Positions 7,337 to 9,384 of a DNA stretch of 9,384 nucleotides are shown here, piece after piece. The stretch is taken from assembly GCA_049672765.1 (NCBI GenBank), contig JBATWQ010000431.1:1-9384 (forward strand), written 5' to 3'. The notes under the pieces are model-generated. The model had not been told where the DNA came from. It worked only from the letters and a program-made list of their open reading frames with translations, and ran no database searches. Made by a program: the position numbers and the translations under genes. Every line of letters begins with the position of its first letter. The first letter of the stretch is position 1. This DNA is from JAGQSZ01 sp049672765 (GTDB lineage: Bacteria; Actinomycetota; Acidimicrobiia; Acidimicrobiales; Microtrichaceae).

Positions 7337-9154
7337 GTGCCATCTGCCCATACTTCAACCATCCCGCTGTCGAGCACTCCACCGCTGCGCGACCTGTGGG
7401 GCTACGCCCGGGGACATCGTTCTCGGGTGGTACTCGCCACCACGATGTCGCTCCTGAACAAGGCCGCGGACATCGCCCCCGAGTTGTTGATCGGCGCCGC
7501 CGTCGACGTGGTGGTCAACGAGGGCGAGTCCTTCATCGGGCGCATCTTCGGCCTTCACGACCGCTTCGAGCAGCTGACGGTTCTGGCGATCGTCACCGCG
7601 ATCGTCTGGATAATCGAGTCGATCACCGAGTACGTGGCGGTGGTCACCTGGAGGAACCTCGCACAGACGATCGAACACGAAACGCGCATGGATCTGTACC
7701 GGGGCGTGCAGGAACTCGATCTGTCGTACTTCGAGGACGTCACGTCGGGCGGTTTGATGGCGGTAATCAACGACGACGTCAACCAACTCGAACGCTTCCT
7801 CGACATGGGCGTACACAAGCTCATCATCACCGCTGCGAACGTCGTCTTCGTCGGGGTCGTCTTCGTGATCATCTCGCCGCTGCTGGCCGTGTTGTCGTTC
7901 CTGCCGATACCCGTCATCGTCACCGGTTCCCTCCTTTACCAGAACCGCCTGCAGCCCCGATACGCCAAGGTGCGCGCTGCAGCCGGGAACATCTCCGACA
8001 CCCTGACAAACGGGCTCGGCGGTATCGCGACGATCAAGGCCTTCAACGCAGAGCGTCGTGACGCCGAGAGGGTGGAGGCCGACAGCGACCACTACCAGTC
8101 GGTGAACCTGGACGCGATCCGTCTGTCCACCGCCTTCCGCCCACTCATCCGTACCGCGGTTCTGTCTGGATTCATCATGACCCTGGTGGTGGGCGGTCGC
8201 GCCGCTCTGCGAGGGGACCTTGACGTCGGACTCTTCTCGGTCCTGGTCTTCATGACCCAGCGGCTGTTGTGGCCCCTGAGCGACCTGGGTGAAACGCTCG
8301 ACCTGTACCAAAGGGCCATGGCGTCATGTCGGCGGATCTTCGGGCTTCTCGGAGTCCAGCCGACGATCCTGAGCGGCCCGGTCGAACTCGCCCAGCCGGT
8401 TCGCGGCGAAGTCGTCTTCGACGACGTCCACTTCGCCTACAAGTCCGGTCACGACGAAGTGCTCAGGGGGCTTTCGATCCGTGTCCCAGCAGGCGAGACG
8501 CACGCCATCGTGGGCGCTACCGGGGCCGGCAAGTCAACGGTGGTCAAGCTGTTGCTGAGGCTCTACGAACCGGCGTCTGGAAGCATCACGATGGACGGAA
8601 TCCCCATCGAGGACCTGACGCTCCCGTCGCTGAGGGGAGCGACGGGCTTTGTGGCGCAGGACGTGTACCTGTTCCACGGAACGGTCCGGGAGAACCTCGC
8701 CTACGGGCGCCCCGAGGCAACCGACGAAGAGATCATGCGCGCCGCCGACCAGGCCGAGGCGTCGGAATTCATCCGAGCGATGCCACAGGGCCTCGACACG
8801 GTCGTCGGGGAGCGTGGACAGAAGCTCTCGGGAGGGCAACGACAGCGGTTGACCATCGCACGGGCGATCCTGGCCGACCCTGCCGTGCTGGTCCTTGACG
8901 AGGCAACCTCGGCGGTCGACAACGAGACCGAAGCCGCGATCCAGCGTTCGCTCGAGCGGGTCACGGTTGGGCGCACAACCCTGGTGGTCGCTCACAGGCT
9001 CTCGACGATCCGTCATGCCGACTGCATCCACGTGATGGAGGCAGGCAAGGTGATCGAGGCGGGCACGCACGAGGAACTGGTCGAACTCGGCGGTCTGTAC
9101 GCCGCGTTCTGGCGGGTCCAGACCGGTGAAGCCCGCGTCGGTGACGCCATCTGA
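7337..9154 (+). CDS. ABC exporter, fused membrane and ATP-binding domains
   Basis: A 605-residue half-transporter of the MsbA/multidrug type, expected to work as a homodimer that exports an unknown lipid, peptide or drug-like molecule. The membrane domain covers about 20-320 with six hydrophobic segments (approximately 28-53, 75-97, 159-178, 180-198, 273-292, 298-316). The ATPase domain covers about 350-600: Walker A GATGAGKST at 393-401, ENLAYGRPEATDEE, LSGGQ at 497-501, Walker B VLVLDEATSAVD with D521 and catalytic E522, and switch His553 in AHRLST. All catalytic elements are intact, so it does not need a partner with a better ATP site. The GTG at 7337 is the first start after an in-frame stop at 7325. 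It lies 55 bases after the iron operon, probably under its own promoter. The substrate cannot be read from sequence; a link to iron or siderophores is only suggested by position. Confidence 0.9.
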   Translation: MPSAHTSTIPLSSTPPLRDLWGYARGHRSRVVLATTMSLLNKAADIAPELLIGAAVDVVVNEGESFIGRIFGLHDRFEQLTVLAIVTAIVWIIESITEYVAVVTWRNLAQTIEHETRMDLYRGVQELDLSYFEDVTSGGLMAVINDDVNQLERFLDMGVHKLIITAANVVFVGVVFVIISPLLAVLSFLPIPVIVTGSLLYQNRLQPRYAKVRAAAGNISDTLTNGLGGIATIKAFNAERRDAERVEADSDHYQSVNLDAIRLSTAFRPLIRTAVLSGFIMTLVVGGRAALRGDLDVGLFSVLVFMTQRLLWPLSDLGETLDLYQRAMASCRRIFGLLGVQPTILSGPVELAQPVRGEVVFDDVHFAYKSGHDEVLRGLSIRVPAGETHAIVGATGAGKSTVVKLLLRLYEPASGSITMDGIPIEDLTLPSLRGATGFVAQDVYLFHGTVRENLAYGRPEATDEEIMRAADQAEASEFIRAMPQGLDTVVGERGQKLSGGQRQRLTIARAILADPAVLVLDEATSAVDNETEAAIQRSLERVTVGRTTLVVAHRLSTIRHADCIHVMEAGKVIEAGTHEELVELGGLYAAFWRVQTGEARVGDAI

Positions 9155-9156
9155 CG

Positions 9157-9191
9157 CGACCGTGGGAGCAGGCGGTCGGTTGCACCGATCG
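9157..9191 (+). other. Two overlapping, mutually exclusive hairpins after the exporter gene
   Basis: Hairpin A pairs CGACCG (9157-9162) with CGGTCG (9173-9178) around a 10-base loop. Hairpin B pairs CGGTCGG (9173-9179) with CCGATCG (9185-9191) around TTGCA, 7 pairs including one G-T. Both use the same central segment, so only one can form at a time. Hairpin B could slow or stop transcription after the exporter, but no T-run follows it, so it is not a classic intrinsic terminator. Confidence 0.35.
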
Positions 9192-9235
9192 AAGTGAAGC
9201 GTCGGAAGCGCGACCTACGGTCATGCTCGTGCGTG

Positions 9236-9264
9236 TGTCACGTGTGAGGAAAAACGAGTTCGTT
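9236..9264 (+). promoter_or_regulatory. Possible ECF-type promoter before the sigma gene
   Basis: TGTCACG (9236-9242) and CGTT (9261-9264) are separated by 18 bases and end 5 bases before the ATG at 9270. TGTCACA with a CGTC-type -10 is the promoter pattern I recall for the ECF41 group, and ECF factors often activate their own genes. The visible part of this protein does not clearly look like ECF41, so the match may be chance. Confidence 0.2.
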
Positions 9265-9269
9265 CTGCA

Positions 9270-9384
9270 ATGATCGACGACGGCAGCTTCGTCGCCCTGG
9301 TCAGGGAGGAACATCGCGGGGTCGTCGCGGCGTCGATGATGATCGTCGGCAGCACCGCGCTCGCCGAGGAGATCGTCCAGGACG
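9270..9384 (+). CDS. Probable ECF RNA polymerase sigma factor (3' partial)
   Basis: The first 38 codons of a gene that continues past the window. The visible protein reads like the start of sigma region 2 in ECF factors: a short acidic lead, SFVALVREEHRG, then a helix ending in STALAEEIVQD, the hallmark AE(D/E)xVQD segment that contacts core RNA polymerase. ATG 9270 is the only ATG, GTG or TTG in this frame after the stop at 9195. No ribosome binding site is close; GAGGA at 9246-9250 is 19 bases away, so the message may be leaderless. The regulon and any anti-sigma partner lie outside the window. A SigE-like or other ECF subgroup cannot be told from so little sequence. Confidence 0.75.
   Translation, partial: MIDDGSFVALVREEHRGVVAASMMIVGSTALAEEIVQD

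Noticed and set aside
7355..8311. Minus-strand open frame of 318 codons over the exporter
   Set aside because: The product is a His/Asp/Val-rich mirror of the exporter membrane domain with no family features.

Overview
The window is a GC-rich stretch (roughly two-thirds G+C) from a bacterium. All six genes lie on the + strand, packed with short gaps. The GC-rich third positions, one GTG and one TTG start, a possible leaderless start, an IdeR-like operator and the ligase-less LigD-type protein suggest an actinobacterium, perhaps Acidimicrobiia. This placement is inference; no rRNA or marker gene is present.

Left part, DNA repair flavour (1-3323). The window opens inside a gene for a LigD-family end-repair protein. 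It has a 3'-phosphoesterase domain followed by a primase-type polymerase domain and no ligase domain. After a 125-bp gap comes a full-length homologue of AidB, the flavoprotein of the alkylation response, with its own ribosome binding site and a possible promoter.

Middle part, iron uptake (3324-7281). A compact fbpC-fbpA-fbpB operon encodes a ferric-iron ABC importer: an ATPase, a lipoprotein that binds Fe3+, and a double-length permease. FbpA, anchored outside the membrane, would hand Fe3+ to FbpB, and FbpC would power import. A 14-bp palindrome directly against the fbpC start codon resembles half of an IdeR/DtxR iron box, so the operon is probably repressed when iron is plentiful. fbpA and fbpB overlap by 8 bases, and fbpB appears to start with TTG.

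Right part (7282-9384). A half-size ABC exporter (one membrane domain plus one ATPase domain, probably a homodimer) starts at a GTG placed just downstream of a -10-like element. Next is a 115-bp gap with two mutually exclusive hairpins, then the first 38 codons of a probable ECF sigma factor that runs off the window.

I found no RNA gene, insertion sequence, CRISPR array or attachment site. Most of the window is recognisable biology. The points most worth a second look are the His-to-Gln change in the polymerase active site, the iron-box-like palindrome at the fbpC start, and the enlarged C-terminal region of FbpC.
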